From assembly GCA_001899395.1 (NCBI GenBank), contig MOYD01000065.1, forward strand, positions 35,851-68,222: a stretch of 32,372 nt of DNA. Reading direction: 5' to 3'. The stretch is from Candidatus Gastranaerophilales bacterium Zag_111. GTDB taxonomy: Bacteria > Cyanobacteriota > Vampirovibrionia > Gastranaerophilales > Gastranaerophilaceae. This document shows positions 1 through 9,170 of this stretch, in pieces. Every line of letters starts with the position of its first letter. The stretch's first letter is position 1. The notes under the pieces were generated by a model. It saw only the letters and a program-made list of their open reading frames with translations, did not search any database and was not told where the DNA came from. The position numbers and the translations under genes are program-made.

Positions 1-800
1 GGGATTCACTTTATTTAAGCCAGCAAGCAGCAAAAACCGAAGCTGAAATTATTGTGTTTGCAGGAGTTTACTTCATGGCTCAAACGGCTAAAATTCTTTC
101 CCCTGAGAAAAAAGTTTTGTTGCCGGTCATGGACGCAGGATGTCGTATGGCAGATATGATTGATTACAAACAACTTTTGGAATTCAAATCACAAAATCCG
201 GGGATTCCTGTTGTTTGTTATGTAAACTCAACAGCCGAAGTTAAATCAGAATGTGACATGTGTTGCACAAGTTCTAATGCCGTAAAAATTGTTAAGAGTT
301 TAAACGCGGATAAAATCCTTTTCTTACCTGATACTTATCTTGGCAAGTGGGTAGAAAAGCAGCTTGGCAATGTAGAAGTTATAACATATCCGGGTTTTTG
401 TCCGACACATTTGATTATAAGACCGGAAGATATTCAAAATGCGAGACAAAAAAATCCTAAAGCTTTGGTTCTGGCACATCCTGAATGTCATATGTCAGTT
501 ACTGATATTGCAGACTATGTTGGAAGCACAACTGGTATTATGAAATTTGCTAAAGAAAGTAACAATAAATCGTTCATTATTGCAACAGAACAAGGAGTTA
601 CAGACAGACTTAAACGGGATTTACCAGAAAAAGAATTCATTCCTGTTAAAGAAAATATCGTTTGTCCTAATATGAAAATGACATCATTAGAAGATATTTT
701 ACATGTTCTTGAAAATGAAAATAATGAAATTACAGTCGATAAACAGATTGTCACAAAAGCAGTAAAATGTATTGACAGAATGCTGGAGGCGTCAGTTTAG
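1..800 (+). CDS. nadA: quinolinate synthase NadA (5' partial)
   Basis: Makes quinolinate from iminoaspartate and dihydroxyacetone phosphate in de novo NAD synthesis, using a [4Fe-4S] cluster in the cytoplasm. The frame is open from base 3 (DSLYLSQQAAKTEAEIIVF...), which matches the NadA core, so the true start lies before the window and the GTG at 54 is internal. The three cluster cysteines are visible: in DAGCRM (bases about 141), in YPGFCPTH (about 399) and in NIVCPNMKM (about 663). The family motif HPECH is present too. The last codons carry the GGAGG ribosome site of rlmB, so the two genes are probably cotranscribed. Identification is firm; only the N-terminal part is missing. Confidence 0.95.
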   Translation, partial: DSLYLSQQAAKTEAEIIVFAGVYFMAQTAKILSPEKKVLLPVMDAGCRMADMIDYKQLLEFKSQNPGIPVVCYVNSTAEVKSECDMCCTSSNAVKIVKSLNADKILFLPDTYLGKWVEKQLGNVEVITYPGFCPTHLIIRPEDIQNARQKNPKALVLAHPECHMSVTDIADYVGSTTGIMKFAKESNNKSFIIATEQGVTDRLKRDLPEKEFIPVKENIVCPNMKMTSLEDILHVLENENNEITVDKQIVTKAVKCIDRMLEASV

Positions 801-802
801 AC

Positions 803-1552
803 ATGGAAAATCCTGAAATAATCTTTGGTAAAAATTCAGTAACAGAAGCATTAATCTCCGGCAAGCGCGAGATTAATAAAATACTTATCTCAAAAAATAT
901 CCATACTGATGTTAAAATTAATAAAATAAAAGAATTAGCAGCAGAAAAAGGCATAGTTTTTCAATTTGTAGGCAAGGAAAAGTTTCAGCCATATGCAGAA
1001 TTTAATCACCAAGGAATTATCGCTCAAATTTCACCAATTAAATATGCAGACCTTGATAAATTTTTGAAAAATAAAGAACACACAAATTCATCTCTTGTAA
1101 TCTTAGACGGCGTAGAAGATTCTCATAACCTTGGTGCAATTATAAGAACTTGTGTTTGTGCTGGTGTTGACGGGATAATTATTCCGTCGCGGAGAAACGT
1201 TCAAGTCAATTCAACAGTTGAAAAAACAAGTGCCGGTGCAGTTAATCATATTCCGATAATAAAAGTAAACAGTCTGGTTAATGCCGTACAAACCTTGAAG
1301 GATAACAACTGGTGGGTAATTGCTACAGACGCATCTGCAAAAGATAATTATTATGATGTTAATTATAATGATATGAACTTTGTAATAATAATGGGCGCAG
1401 AGCATGCCGGAGTTTCAAAGTCACTTTTAAAACAATCGGATTTTGTGGTAAAAATTCCGATGCAAAACGATTTTAACTCACTAAATGTATCAAATGCACT
1501 AAGTGCAATTATCTTTGAAACTGTACGGCAAAGGATTTGCAAAAACATATAA
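803..1552 (+). CDS. rlmB: TrmH/SpoU-family RNA 2'-O-methyltransferase (RlmB-like)
   Basis: SPOUT-class methyltransferase expected to methylate the ribose of a guanosine in 23S rRNA (RlmB: G2251). Residues 1-80 form the substrate-binding domain (IIFGKNSVTEAL start typical of RlmB). The C-terminal knot shows the SpoU motifs: LDGVEDSHNLGAIIRT, IIMGAEHAGVS and LNVSNALSAIIFE. Length 249 is normal. ATG at 803 is preceded by GGAGG inside the nadA end. The 84 bases to rpoD hold no terminator. Exact target cannot be read from sequence; other TrmH members modify tRNA. Confidence 0.88.
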   Translation: MENPEIIFGKNSVTEALISGKREINKILISKNIHTDVKINKIKELAAEKGIVFQFVGKEKFQPYAEFNHQGIIAQISPIKYADLDKFLKNKEHTNSSLVILDGVEDSHNLGAIIRTCVCAGVDGIIIPSRRNVQVNSTVEKTSAGAVNHIPIIKVNSLVNAVQTLKDNNWWVIATDASAKDNYYDVNYNDMNFVIIMGAEHAGVSKSLLKQSDFVVKIPMQNDFNSLNVSNALSAIIFETVRQRICKNI

Positions 1553-1637
1553 TACCCCGTCTCTGATAAATAATCCAATCAGATGACCCCAAAAACAATT
1601 CAGAGTTATATCATAGAGTATAAGATTGGAGCAAACT

Positions 1638-2657
1638 GTGAAAAAAGAATTCGAGCATTTTGGAATACTAACAGATGATATATCAGATGAGAATGTTGAT
1701 TTTAGCAAGCTGCAAGAAATTAACGTTGATGAAGATGATGAAGACGGCGAAGATGTCTTGAAATCCGTTGCTGACCCCAAGGTTCAAGAAAGCCTTTTAT
1801 CTGTCAACTCAGATGACAGCGTAAAAATTTACCTGAGGCAAATCGGTAAAATACCGCTTTTATCAACAGAAGAAGAAATCGAACTTGCAAAACGAATTCA
1901 GGAAAATCGCGATGAATTTGCCAAAGATGTTTTAGTAAATGCAAACTTGAGACTTGTTGTCAGTATCGCAAAAAAATACATAGGCAGAGGTTTATCGTTT
2001 CTTGACTTAATACAGGAAGGGAATGTTGGTTTAATCAAGGCTGCCGGTAGGTTTGATTATAAAAAAGGTTACAAATTTTCCACATATGCAACCTGGTGGA
2101 TACAACAGTCCATAACCCGTGCAATCGCTGATAAGGCAAGAATTATAAGACTTCCAATCCACATGATTGATTCAATCGGAAAAATCAGACGTGCAACAAT
2201 TGATTTAACAACAGAACTTGGACATCCGCCAACAAAACAGGAAATCGCATACCGTCTTGGACTTCCGGTATCTAAACTTACATCTATTATAAAATCTGCA
2301 CAATCAACAGTCAGCATGGATACCCCGGCAACAGCAGATGAAGATTCTTCTAAAATTGCGGATTTTATTGTTGATAATTCAACAATAACGCCTGATGGAA
2401 AAGTGACCCATGACAATCTTTTAGAAGATATCAGACAGATTTTGAACCAGTTAAGCCAGAAAGAACGCGACGTGTTAATCCTTCGCTACGGCTTGGATAA
2501 TAACGGAATGAAAAAAACACTGGATGAAATCGGCTCTCAATACGGCGTATCACGTGAACGTATCAGACAAATTGAAAACAGAGCAATTTCCAAGCTTAAA
2601 AAACTATGCAAAAACGAAAAACTTCACGACGGATTAATCAACTACTTTGGCGGTTAG
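1638..2657 (+). CDS. rpoD: primary-type RNA polymerase sigma factor (RpoD/SigA)
   Basis: Sigma-70 factor directing core RNA polymerase to -35/-10 promoters. The N-terminal 50 residues are short and very acidic (a reduced region 1.1). Then region 1.2 ([17 protein letters not shown]), region 2 with the -10 recognition helix around [19 protein letters not shown], region 3, and region 4.2 helix-turn-helix ([20 protein letters not shown]). A TTG at 1626 is in frame, but a TTGGAG ribosome site sits at 1626-1631, six bases before the GTG at 1638, so GTG 1638 (339 residues) is the better start. Could be a group 2 sigma if the genome has several; the close match in regions 2 and 4 favours the primary factor. 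Confidence 0.9.
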   Translation: MKKEFEHFGILTDDISDENVDFSKLQEINVDEDDEDGEDVLKSVADPKVQESLLSVNSDDSVKIYLRQIGKIPLLSTEEEIELAKRIQENRDEFAKDVLVNANLRLVVSIAKKYIGRGLSFLDLIQEGNVGLIKAAGRFDYKKGYKFSTYATWWIQQSITRAIADKARIIRLPIHMIDSIGKIRRATIDLTTELGHPPTKQEIAYRLGLPVSKLTSIIKSAQSTVSMDTPATADEDSSKIADFIVDNSTITPDGKVTHDNLLEDIRQILNQLSQKERDVLILRYGLDNNGMKKTLDEIGSQYGVSRERIRQIENRAISKLKKLCKNEKLHDGLINYFGG

Positions 2658-2660
2658 TGC

Positions 2661-2695
2661 AATAAAAAAAACGGACTTAACGTCCGCTTATTTCA
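2661..2695. terminator. bidirectional rho-independent terminator between rpoD and cobO
   Basis: Stem CGGAC/GTCCG at 2672-2676 and 2682-2686 with a 5-base loop. Read on the minus strand it is followed by eight T (2664-2671), a good terminator for cobO; read on the plus strand the tail is only T-rich (TTATTTCATTT). It serves two converging genes. Confidence 0.65.
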
Positions 2696-2787
2696 TTTCT
2701 GAAACAAAAAAGGATTCACATTAACCTAAAATTAGATAGAAAATCCCCGTGATTTACGTTTTATACGCAAACCCGTTCATTTCAAAA

Positions 2788-3321
2788 CTAGTATTCAATA
2801 CCCTGTCTTGCCATTACACCCATATCAAAATAGTGTTTTACAGGTTTCATCTCTGTTACAAGATGTGCAAGCGCAATCAATTCCGGATGCGCATAGCGTC
2901 CTGTCAAAACTATTTCCAGGTTTTCAGGTTTGTTTAAAAGGGTATTTTTTACATCGCTTACCTTAATCATATTCATAGAAGTACAAATATTAATCTCATC
3001 AAGGATTATAAGCTGGTATTTGCCGGAATTGATTGCCTGTTTTGCAAATTCCCAGCCTTTTTTGGCTTCTTTGTAATCGTCAAGGCAAATGTTATGTGAA
3101 TAACAAACTCTATCCATCCCAAACTGCGCAACTTCAAGATTATCTTTAAACTTCGACGATGATGCTATTTCACCGTAAGTTGTTGCGCCATCTCCTTTTG
3201 TAAACTGGATTACCAATACTTTCCAGTCATGTCCCAATGCTCTCATTGCCAAGCCTAATGCCGCTGTGGTCTTTCCTTTTCCATCTCCTGTATATATCTG
3301 TATATAACCGTGTTCTAACAC
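2788..3321 (-). CDS. cobO: cob(I)yrinic acid a,c-diamide adenosyltransferase (CobO/BtuR family)
   Basis: Transfers the adenosyl group of ATP to reduced corrinoid, the last activation step for adenosylcobalamin in synthesis or salvage. The P-loop GDGKGKTT is at residues 12-19, IQFTKGDG and LIILDEINI (Walker B-like) follow, and the LTGRYAHPELIALAHLVTEM block is typical of CobO/CobP. 177 residues is the usual length. The start is a GTG at 3321 with GGAGG ten bases upstream. It stands alone with no corrin genes beside it, which fits salvage. No cobalamin riboswitch boxes were seen upstream. Confidence 0.92.
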   Translation of the reverse strand: MLEHGYIQIYTGDGKGKTTAALGLAMRALGHDWKVLVIQFTKGDGATTYGEIASSSKFKDNLEVAQFGMDRVCYSHNICLDDYKEAKKGWEFAKQAINSGKYQLIILDEINICTSMNMIKVSDVKNTLLNKPENLEIVLTGRYAHPELIALAHLVTEMKPVKHYFDMGVMARQGIEY

Positions 3322-3719
3322 TTAAACTAAACCTCCAAAATACACTTTGCTTGCTGTTTTCATGATAACGTATTTTCCAACTTATCTTAATCGTTCAAAG
3401 GGTTGATAATTATCAAAACAGAAGTTTTTATTCATTCCCGATTTGTATATTTATCATAGAACATTTTTCCTCTTTTGACTAATGTTTAAGTATGTACATG
3501 CCAAAGTCTTTACAAAAATTTTTAGCAAAATTTTAAAATGATTTCCACAAGCTGATTTTGGCAAAATTATTCCGTCTAAAAAAATTTACAATAATTTTGT
3601 TAAAGAATATTCATAAACACTTGCACAACTCGCAAAAAGTCACCCATACAGAATTATAGCTACGTGTTAATTTATGAAGAAAATTAACATAACGATAATA
3701 AATAAAAATCAAGTGATTT
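3322..3719. other. 398-bp intergenic region, no gene recognised
   Basis: Between two minus-strand genes. No convincing small ORF. It holds a 14-bp palindrome at 3403-3416 (TTGATAATTATCAA), an inverted repeat with 10-bp arms at 3562-3571/3590-3599, and a 9-bp hairpin at 3665-3673/3681-3689. On the minus strand there is a TATAAT at 3652-3657 without a clear -35. Very AT-rich; meaning unknown. Confidence 0.5.
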
Positions 3720-3721
3720 TT
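3700..3721 (-). terminator. weak terminator of the TPR gene
   Basis: On the minus strand the stem AAAAATC/GATTTTT (3715-3721 with 3704-3710, 4-base loop) overlaps the stop codon and runs into TTTTTATTTATT. AT-only stem, so weak; the 3665-3689 hairpin may help. Confidence 0.35.
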
Positions 3722-5489
3722 AAGATAATTTTCTAATTAACTCCTGAGCCTCTTCACATTCCGGGAAAAGTTCAACCACTTTGTCAGCGTATTTCAGAGC
3801 CTTGTCAGGGTTGTTTAATCTATCGTAACATTTTGAAAGGTTTAACAAAATATTGACATTCATCGGAACTTTTTCAAGCATATTCTCAAAAATTCTTGCT
3901 GATTGCTCATAATTTCCAAGTTCATAATAGCAAAGCCCTAAAAGATTTTGAACATCAGGGATTTTTTCTATTTCAAACGCTTTAACAAGATACATTTTTG
4001 CAGTCTCATAATCGCCAGCAAGATGATAAATTCTACCGGCAATAAACAGTAAAAATGCAGAATCTGAACATTTTGAGATAACTTTATCAATCTGTTCTTT
4101 AGCTTTGTCTATCTGTTTTAAATGAGTTTTATTTAATGCAGAAAAAGCTAAAGCATTAGGATTTTCCGGTTGAATGGCAATTGCTTCGCTGTAGAGTTTA
4201 TCAGCGCCTTCAAAATCAGAGGTTGAGTGAAGATAATTTGCATACTCAACAACCACTGAATAATTCTTTGGGTCAATTTGATAAGCCTTTTCAAACTCGT
4301 CTTTTGCGTAATCAAACAGACGTTTATTAAGATAAATTACCCCTAAATCCTTATGCGCTGCTGCAAAATCAGGATTAAGCCCGCATACTTTTTTCAGTAT
4401 CTGTTCAGCTCTATCTATATCATCAGTTTTGACACACAATTGCGCCAATTCGTAATAAAGCTCATACGCAACAGAACCTTGTTTAATCATACGTTCATAA
4501 ATTTCTTTTGCATTAGAATACTGTCTTGTCGCAATATAAACATTTGCAAGTTTCTTTAAAATATTTGACGCCTTTGGGTTCATCATTGCAAGCTGCTTCA
4601 ATAAAGAAATCGCAACCTCGTATTCGCCCATAACCTGATAACAACATGCAAGATTATATTTATAAGTTGTTTTTTGCGGATAAGCAGCAGCCAAATATTT
4701 ATAATGTTCGATTGCTTCCTTAAACATGCCGGCTTTAACTTCTGACAGCGCCCAAGCAACAATATAGCTATCTTCTTCCGGTTCACATTCATGTGCTTTT
4801 TCAAAATATTCACAAGCTTCTCTATGTTTATTTTGTATTTGTAAAATAGACGCAATGTTAAAATATGTTAAAGAATCACTTGAATCAATTTCCAATGCCT
4901 TATGATAAACCTCTAAAGCCTTATCTAGGTCACCAATTGTAAGATATGAAGTGCCAAGATTGTTATAAAGCTGCAAATTCTTCGGGTCAAGCTCAAGTGC
5001 TTTTTCAATATACTTAACACTGTCTTCAAACATTTTACCAGCCATGCACGCGGTTCCTAAAATATAATAAATCGCGTAATCATCGCCTGTAAATTCCAAT
5101 GCTTTTTTGGCAGTTTCAACTGCATTTTCGTATTCTTCTGATTTAATATAAGCAATTGCAAGACTTTTATAAGCATCAACATATTCAGGTCGTAATTTCA
5201 AAACCTCTAAATAAGCGTGTTTTGCCGGAATTAAATCATTCAACGCGTCATAGCAGCAACCAAGATAATACCAGCATAAAGCGTCATCTTGCCTGTATTT
5301 TATAACGTCTTCCAAAATATATCGTGCGCTGTCATAATTTTCCATATTGACTTCGCATAAGGCTAAAAGCCGCTGGGCATCAATGTCTTTTGGGTCACTT
5401 TCTAAAATTTGCCCTAATTCTTTTTGTGCTTTTTCATACTCAGAACTGTCTATAAGTTCGTAGATTTTATCAATATCTTTGTCATTCAT
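3720..5489 (-). CDS. tetratricopeptide repeat protein, 589 residues
   Basis: Made almost wholly of TPR units from residue 3 to the end, roughly sixteen 34-residue repeats with the usual A8-G/Y11-A20-P32 pattern (for example DALCWYYLGCCYDAL and NLQLYNNLGTSYLTIGDLDKAL). No signal peptide, TM helix or catalytic domain is visible, so it is probably a soluble scaffold that binds other proteins. Its partner cannot be inferred. There is no Shine-Dalgarno; instead TATACT with an extended TGC lies six bases before the ATG, so the mRNA is probably leaderless. The MATE gene behind it has its own similar promoter, so they are likely separate units. Confidence 0.9.
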   Translation of the reverse strand: MNDKDIDKIYELIDSSEYEKAQKELGQILESDPKDIDAQRLLALCEVNMENYDSARYILEDVIKYRQDDALCWYYLGCCYDALNDLIPAKHAYLEVLKLRPEYVDAYKSLAIAYIKSEEYENAVETAKKALEFTGDDYAIYYILGTACMAGKMFEDSVKYIEKALELDPKNLQLYNNLGTSYLTIGDLDKALEVYHKALEIDSSDSLTYFNIASILQIQNKHREACEYFEKAHECEPEEDSYIVAWALSEVKAGMFKEAIEHYKYLAAAYPQKTTYKYNLACCYQVMGEYEVAISLLKQLAMMNPKASNILKKLANVYIATRQYSNAKEIYERMIKQGSVAYELYYELAQLCVKTDDIDRAEQILKKVCGLNPDFAAAHKDLGVIYLNKRLFDYAKDEFEKAYQIDPKNYSVVVEYANYLHSTSDFEGADKLYSEAIAIQPENPNALAFSALNKTHLKQIDKAKEQIDKVISKCSDSAFLLFIAGRIYHLAGDYETAKMYLVKAFEIEKIPDVQNLLGLCYYELGNYEQSARIFENMLEKVPMNVNILLNLSKCYDRLNNPDKALKYADKVVELFPECEEAQELIRKLS

Positions 5490-5506
5490 AATTGTAGTAT
5501 AGCATA
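5490..5506 (-). promoter_or_regulatory. leaderless-type extended -10 promoter of the TPR gene
   Basis: Read on the minus strand: TATGC-TATACT-ACAATT-ATG. The -10 hexamer is at 5496-5501, preceded by TGn (extended -10), and ends six bases before the start codon, so transcription should begin at the A of ATG. No good -35. Confidence 0.6.
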
Positions 5507-5516
5507 AAAGAACTTT

Positions 5517-6845
5517 TTAAGAAGAATAGCTTTGTTCACTGTATTCTCTTTTGAAAAACATCAATAATTGAACAATCATAATTGAGCAAAGCGCAACCGC
5601 TGATACACAAAGCCCGTACCAAAAACCAATCAAGTTAAGTTTAAATTTAAACGCTAAAACGTATCCGATTGGGATTGACAAACACCAGTAAGCAACAAAA
5701 TTTGCAAGCAGCACAATATCCGTTTGTTTAACCCCCTTGCAAATTCCTGCAAGCGAAATCTGCAAACCGTCAAAAATCTGAAATATAGCAAGAACATACA
5801 TAACAGGGATAGATATTTTCAATAATTCTTTATCAACCGTAAACACACCTGCAATTGCCTCCGGAAAAGAAATAAACACAGCCGCGCTGCACATCATAAA
5901 TCCAACAGATAAAAGTGTTCCGATTACAGAGTATTTTTTCAAATCCTCAACATGTTTTGCACCGTTTGCAAACCCAACTTTTATTGCAATCGCATTTGAC
6001 ACGGCAAAAACAATCATAAACGGAATTGTGGTAAGCGAGCAAACCAAATTCTGTGCCGCTGCATAAATCCCTGACACTCTGCCCATAAATATTGCAATAC
6101 TGTTGAACGCAACAAATTCAATAAATACAGCGCAAGAAATCGGCATTCCGATTTTCAAAAGATTTTTATAATAACCTCTTTCGTGGTAATTTTTCAAATT
6201 CATATTACTAAGACAATATATTAATAAAGCAAACCCCATAAAATACCTTACAATCAAACTTGCAATCGCGAGCCCAACAACACCCAGCGACGGAATTGCT
6301 CCAAATCCGAAAACCAGGACAACATTTAATATAACATTTAAAAACACACAAAATATTGTAAGTGCATTTGGGAACAAAACAATCTCAAATGCCTGTAAAA
6401 ACTCTTTTAAGCAAGCGTGCAAATATGCTCCAAAAGTGCTAAACGCAGTAATTAATATATAATTCTGAATAGGTTTAACAAGTTTTTCTTCAAACCCGAT
6501 AAAAGGAATAACCGGAATAACTGCAAACAAAATTACTGACATAATCACTGCAAGTATCATTGCAAACCTAATTGACGGATAAAAATACCGTTTTACAGGT
6601 CTTTTCTCACCGCGATAGTTTGACAATAGCGGCGAAATACTTGAGATTAATCCAATTCCAAAAGTCATAATACAATTAATAATTGCCGTTGCAATACTAA
6701 TTGCAGCAAATGTATCTGTCGAATGTCTTCCCGCCACGACAACATCACCAATACCAATGAGGATAAATCCCAAGTTCCCCATGATTATCGGCATAGCAAT
6801 TGTCAAAAGCTCTTTAATATAATATTTAGCTTCATGCTTGCACAT
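5517..6845 (-). CDS. MATE-family multidrug/sodium antiporter
   Basis: Inner-membrane exporter of the MATE family (NorM/DinF type) that drives out drugs or metabolites with a Na+ or H+ gradient. 442 residues with about twelve hydrophobic helices in two similar halves. The first helix has the typical IAMPIIMGNLGFILIGIGD start, and GMPISCAVFIEFVAFNSIAIFMGRVSG opens the second half, as in MATE proteins. The substrate is unknown. The start at 6845 has no ribosome site but an extended -10 six bases upstream, suggesting a leaderless mRNA. Confidence 0.9.
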   Translation of the reverse strand: MCKHEAKYYIKELLTIAMPIIMGNLGFILIGIGDVVVAGRHSTDTFAAISIATAIINCIMTFGIGLISSISPLLSNYRGEKRPVKRYFYPSIRFAMILAVIMSVILFAVIPVIPFIGFEEKLVKPIQNYILITAFSTFGAYLHACLKEFLQAFEIVLFPNALTIFCVFLNVILNVVLVFGFGAIPSLGVVGLAIASLIVRYFMGFALLIYCLSNMNLKNYHERGYYKNLLKIGMPISCAVFIEFVAFNSIAIFMGRVSGIYAAAQNLVCSLTTIPFMIVFAVSNAIAIKVGFANGAKHVEDLKKYSVIGTLLSVGFMMCSAAVFISFPEAIAGVFTVDKELLKISIPVMYVLAIFQIFDGLQISLAGICKGVKQTDIVLLANFVAYWCLSIPIGYVLAFKFKLNLIGFWYGLCVSAVALCSIMIVQLLMFFKREYSEQSYSS

Positions 6846-6862
6846 AATTTTATTCTAGCATA
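6846..6862 (-). promoter_or_regulatory. leaderless-type extended -10 promoter of the MATE gene
   Basis: Minus strand: TATGC-TAGAAT-AAAATT-ATG; hexamer at 6852-6857, six bases to ATG. Nearly the same layout as the promoter of the TPR gene. Confidence 0.6.
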
Positions 6863-6897
6863 AAGGAAAAATATATTAAGACAGAGTTCGGAATTCT

Positions 6898-7032
6898 CTA
6901 AAATGCAAATAACAATAATCCAAACATGCACCCAAGTGACGCAGCACTAAATAAAAACCAAGTGTGCATAACAGGATGTTGATATGCCCAAATTTCTTTT
7001 ATTGTACTTGCTGCATTATTTATAGTTCGCAT
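6898..7032 (-). CDS. 44-residue single-TM peptide
   Basis: Short protein MRTINNAASTIKEIWAYQHP followed by one strong hydrophobic helix (WFLFSAASLGCMFGLLLFAF) that ends the chain. A longer frame opens at 7083, but GGAG lies about eight bases before the ATG at 7032, which decides the start. No family recognised. It is divergent from the trhP-like gene, about 116 bases apart. N-in/C-out or the reverse cannot be told; a small regulator or subunit of a membrane complex is possible, but that is a guess. Confidence 0.6.
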   Translation of the reverse strand: MRTINNAASTIKEIWAYQHPVMHTWFLFSAASLGCMFGLLLFAF

Positions 7033-7113
7033 GTTTCTTTCTCCAAAAATAACTCGTCTTTTGCTATATATTCTATTTTCCACATTTCTCGCAAAACAAC
7101 ATCACCTGTTTGG

Positions 7114-7148
7114 TTGATTATTAATTTAGTTTAGCTTATCATTGATTT
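7114..7148 (+). promoter_or_regulatory. leaderless promoter of the U32 gene
   Basis: -35 TTGATT (7114-7119), 17-base spacer, -10 TATCAT (7137-7142), then six bases to ATG 7149. No Shine-Dalgarno in front of this gene. Confidence 0.7.
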
Positions 7149-8423
7149 ATGCGAAATGTTGAATTACTAATGCCTGCGGGCAATTTGGAAAAATTAAAAT
7201 ATGCTGTTAAGTATGGTGCAGATGCTGTATATTTAGGTGTAGTGGATTTCAGTCTGCGCGCAATGAGAAAAGGTGAGATTATTACACTTGAAAATTTAAA
7301 ACGCGCGGTTGATTTAGCCCATGAACTTGGAGCTAAGGCTTATTTAACCCTAAATATTTTTGCATTTAATTCTGATATTAAACATCTTGAAGAATGTATG
7401 GAAATTATTAAAGATGCTAATCCTGATGCTATTTTGGTAAGCGATTTCGGGATTTTGCGTTTGTTAAAAAAATACATGCCGGATGTTGAACTTCACATAA
7501 GTACACAAACTAACATTTTAAATTACGAATGTGTAAAATTCTGGCAAGAGATGGGGGCAAAGCGCGTAGTACTTGCTCGAGAACTCTCAATTCCAGAAAT
7601 TGCTGAGATTAAACGTCAGGTTCCTGATATGGAGATTGAATGTTTTATTCACGGTTCTCAGTGTGTTTCGTTTTCCGGGAGATGTCTGCTAAGTGATTAT
7701 TTCACGGACGGAGAACGAAAAGCCAACAGCGGCAACTGCTCGCAACCATGTCGTTGGAGTTATAAACTTGTTGAAGAAACCCGTCCCGGGCAGTATTACG
7801 AGATTAACCAAGATGAGCGCGGTTCACATATTTTGAGTCCTAAAGATTTATGTCTTGTTAAATATTTAAAAGACATGATAAATGCCGGTGTTGACTCATT
7901 TAAAGTAGAGGGCAGAACAAAAAGTCTTTATTACGTTTCGGCGGTTGCAAAAACATACCGCACAGCAATTGATGAGATTTTAAAAAACCCTGCTGCGGAT
8001 ATGGAAAAATATTTTATTGAACTTAAAAAAGTTGGTAACAGAGGCTATACAACAGGATTTGCGCTAGGTGAAAACAAACCGGACAGCTACAGTTATGATA
8101 TTTCAAAAGGTCTTGCTGGCGCGGACTTTTTGTTTGAATTTCATGGAATGAAAAAGTATAGTGATGTTGATTTTACCTCAACTTGTGATGACAATTTGTA
8201 TTTTGTAAAGATTAAAAATAAAATTTTGCAAAACGATGAAGTTGAAGTTATAACACCAAAAGAGCAATTCAAAACAAAAGTTATTGAAATTCTTGACGAA
8301 AAAGGCGACAGGCTTGATGTTGCAAATACAAATTCAGAAGTTTATTTGAAACTTGACCATGAAGTCATTGATTACGAAGTTGCGATTGCAAGAACAATAG
8401 GAGTAAAAGAGCATGTTTCTTAA
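7149..8423 (+). CDS. trhP: U32 family protein, TrhP/YegQ-like tRNA hydroxylation factor
   Basis: U32 proteins of this branch (E. coli TrhP, B. subtilis TrhP1/P2) hydroxylate U34 of some tRNAs, with prephenate as the likely source of the hydroxyl, and were earlier called collagenase-like peptidases. The N-terminal barrel begins MPAGNLEKLKYAVKYGADAVYLG, and the signature block is intact: ECFIHGSQCVSFSGRCLLSD, then NSGNCSQPCRW and DSFKVEGRTKS, with the conserved cysteines of an iron-sulfur site. A C-terminal small beta domain follows. 424 residues. The last 11 bases overlap the next gene. Subfamily naming is moderately sure. Confidence 0.85.
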   Translation: MRNVELLMPAGNLEKLKYAVKYGADAVYLGVVDFSLRAMRKGEIITLENLKRAVDLAHELGAKAYLTLNIFAFNSDIKHLEECMEIIKDANPDAILVSDFGILRLLKKYMPDVELHISTQTNILNYECVKFWQEMGAKRVVLARELSIPEIAEIKRQVPDMEIECFIHGSQCVSFSGRCLLSDYFTDGERKANSGNCSQPCRWSYKLVEETRPGQYYEINQDERGSHILSPKDLCLVKYLKDMINAGVDSFKVEGRTKSLYYVSAVAKTYRTAIDEILKNPAADMEKYFIELKKVGNRGYTTGFALGENKPDSYSYDISKGLAGADFLFEFHGMKKYSDVDFTSTCDDNLYFVKIKNKILQNDEVEVITPKEQFKTKVIEILDEKGDRLDVANTNSEVYLKLDHEVIDYEVAIARTIGVKEHVS

Positions 8424-8892
8424 ACCTGATTATAATCTTAAACGGATTTATGATATTGATTTAGATAAACTGGAAAAAGAAGGCATAAAAGCAATACTTT
8501 TTGATTTAGACAGTACTTTAATGGCATCAAAGAGCGCTTCTTACTCGCCTGAAATAATTGAGTGGTTAAACAAAGTTAGAAAAAAATTCTTTATCGCAGT
8601 TGTTTCAAATAATAAAAACCAAGCTTATATTGAAAAAGTTACAAAAATTTCAGATTTCCCGCTTTTGTTTAATGCATGCAAACCAAAAACAGATGTTGTT
8701 TTACCTTTTTTGAAGAAATATGAAGTAAATATAAATGAATGTGTGTTAGTTGGCGACAGACCGCTTACTGATGTTTTATGCGGCAAAAACCTTGGCTGTA
8801 AAACGATTTTAGTAGATTCCATAACAGCAGATACCGAACCTAAAATCGTAAGGTTTGTAAGAAAATTAGAAAGAATAAGCATTCGTCATTAA
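8413..8892 (+). CDS. YqeG-family HAD phosphatase (class IIIA)
   Basis: HAD-superfamily phosphohydrolase of the YqeG/GEP4-like group. Motif I is FDLDSTL (residues 31-37), motif II VVSNN, motif III lysine in NACKPKTDV, and motif IV GDRPLTDVLCG. 159 residues, no cap domain. Relatives in mitochondria and plastids dephosphorylate phosphatidylglycerol phosphate; the bacterial substrate is not settled. It overlaps the U32 gene by 11 bases, so translation is probably coupled. Confidence 0.85.
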   Translation: MFLKPDYNLKRIYDIDLDKLEKEGIKAILFDLDSTLMASKSASYSPEIIEWLNKVRKKFFIAVVSNNKNQAYIEKVTKISDFPLLFNACKPKTDVVLPFLKKYEVNINECVLVGDRPLTDVLCGKNLGCKTILVDSITADTEPKIVRFVRKLERISIRH

Positions 8893-8941
8893 TTTCAAAA
8901 ATAAATCTAAAGATTGAAATTTTAGTGATAAATTTACAATT

Positions 8942-9111
8942 GTTACAAAACGAAAAGTTTGTAAACCCCTGAAATTTCGGGGAATTTGGGCTATTTTAAC
9001 GGCAAAGCGGGTAGGGAATTTCGATTTTTGCCTTCATTAAAAGATTATGATATTATTATGTAAGGTAACTGTTTATTTTGGGAATATCCTATAAATAGCT
9101 GATACCCAAAA
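8942..9111 (+). other. structured intergenic leader upstream of the pilus block
   Basis: Four inverted repeats lie in a row. TTACAAAAC/GTTTGTAA (8943-8963) and CCCTGA/TCGGGG (8967-8982, then T-rich) may end the phosphatase transcript. GGCAAA/TTTGCC spans about 9002-9034. A long hairpin follows at 9076-9111: arms TTTTGGG, TATC, CTAT matched by ATAG, GATA, CCCAAAA, with one small bulge on each side. No known riboswitch was matched. Confidence 0.4.
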
Positions 9112-9170
9112 AGAAGAGCTTTAATATAATATTTATTGATATTACTTACTACTAGATGGGTGGAGATAAA

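Noticed and set aside
3403-3416. Palindrome TTGATAATTATCAA as a Fur box
   Set aside because: Similar to half of a Fur site but lacks the central base and outer arms; no iron gene nearby.
9002-9034. GGCAAAGCGGGTAGG reminiscent of the cyclic di-GMP-I riboswitch before pilus genes
   Set aside because: Only one of the conserved blocks is present and the element is far too short; the tetraloop receptor and the second block are missing.
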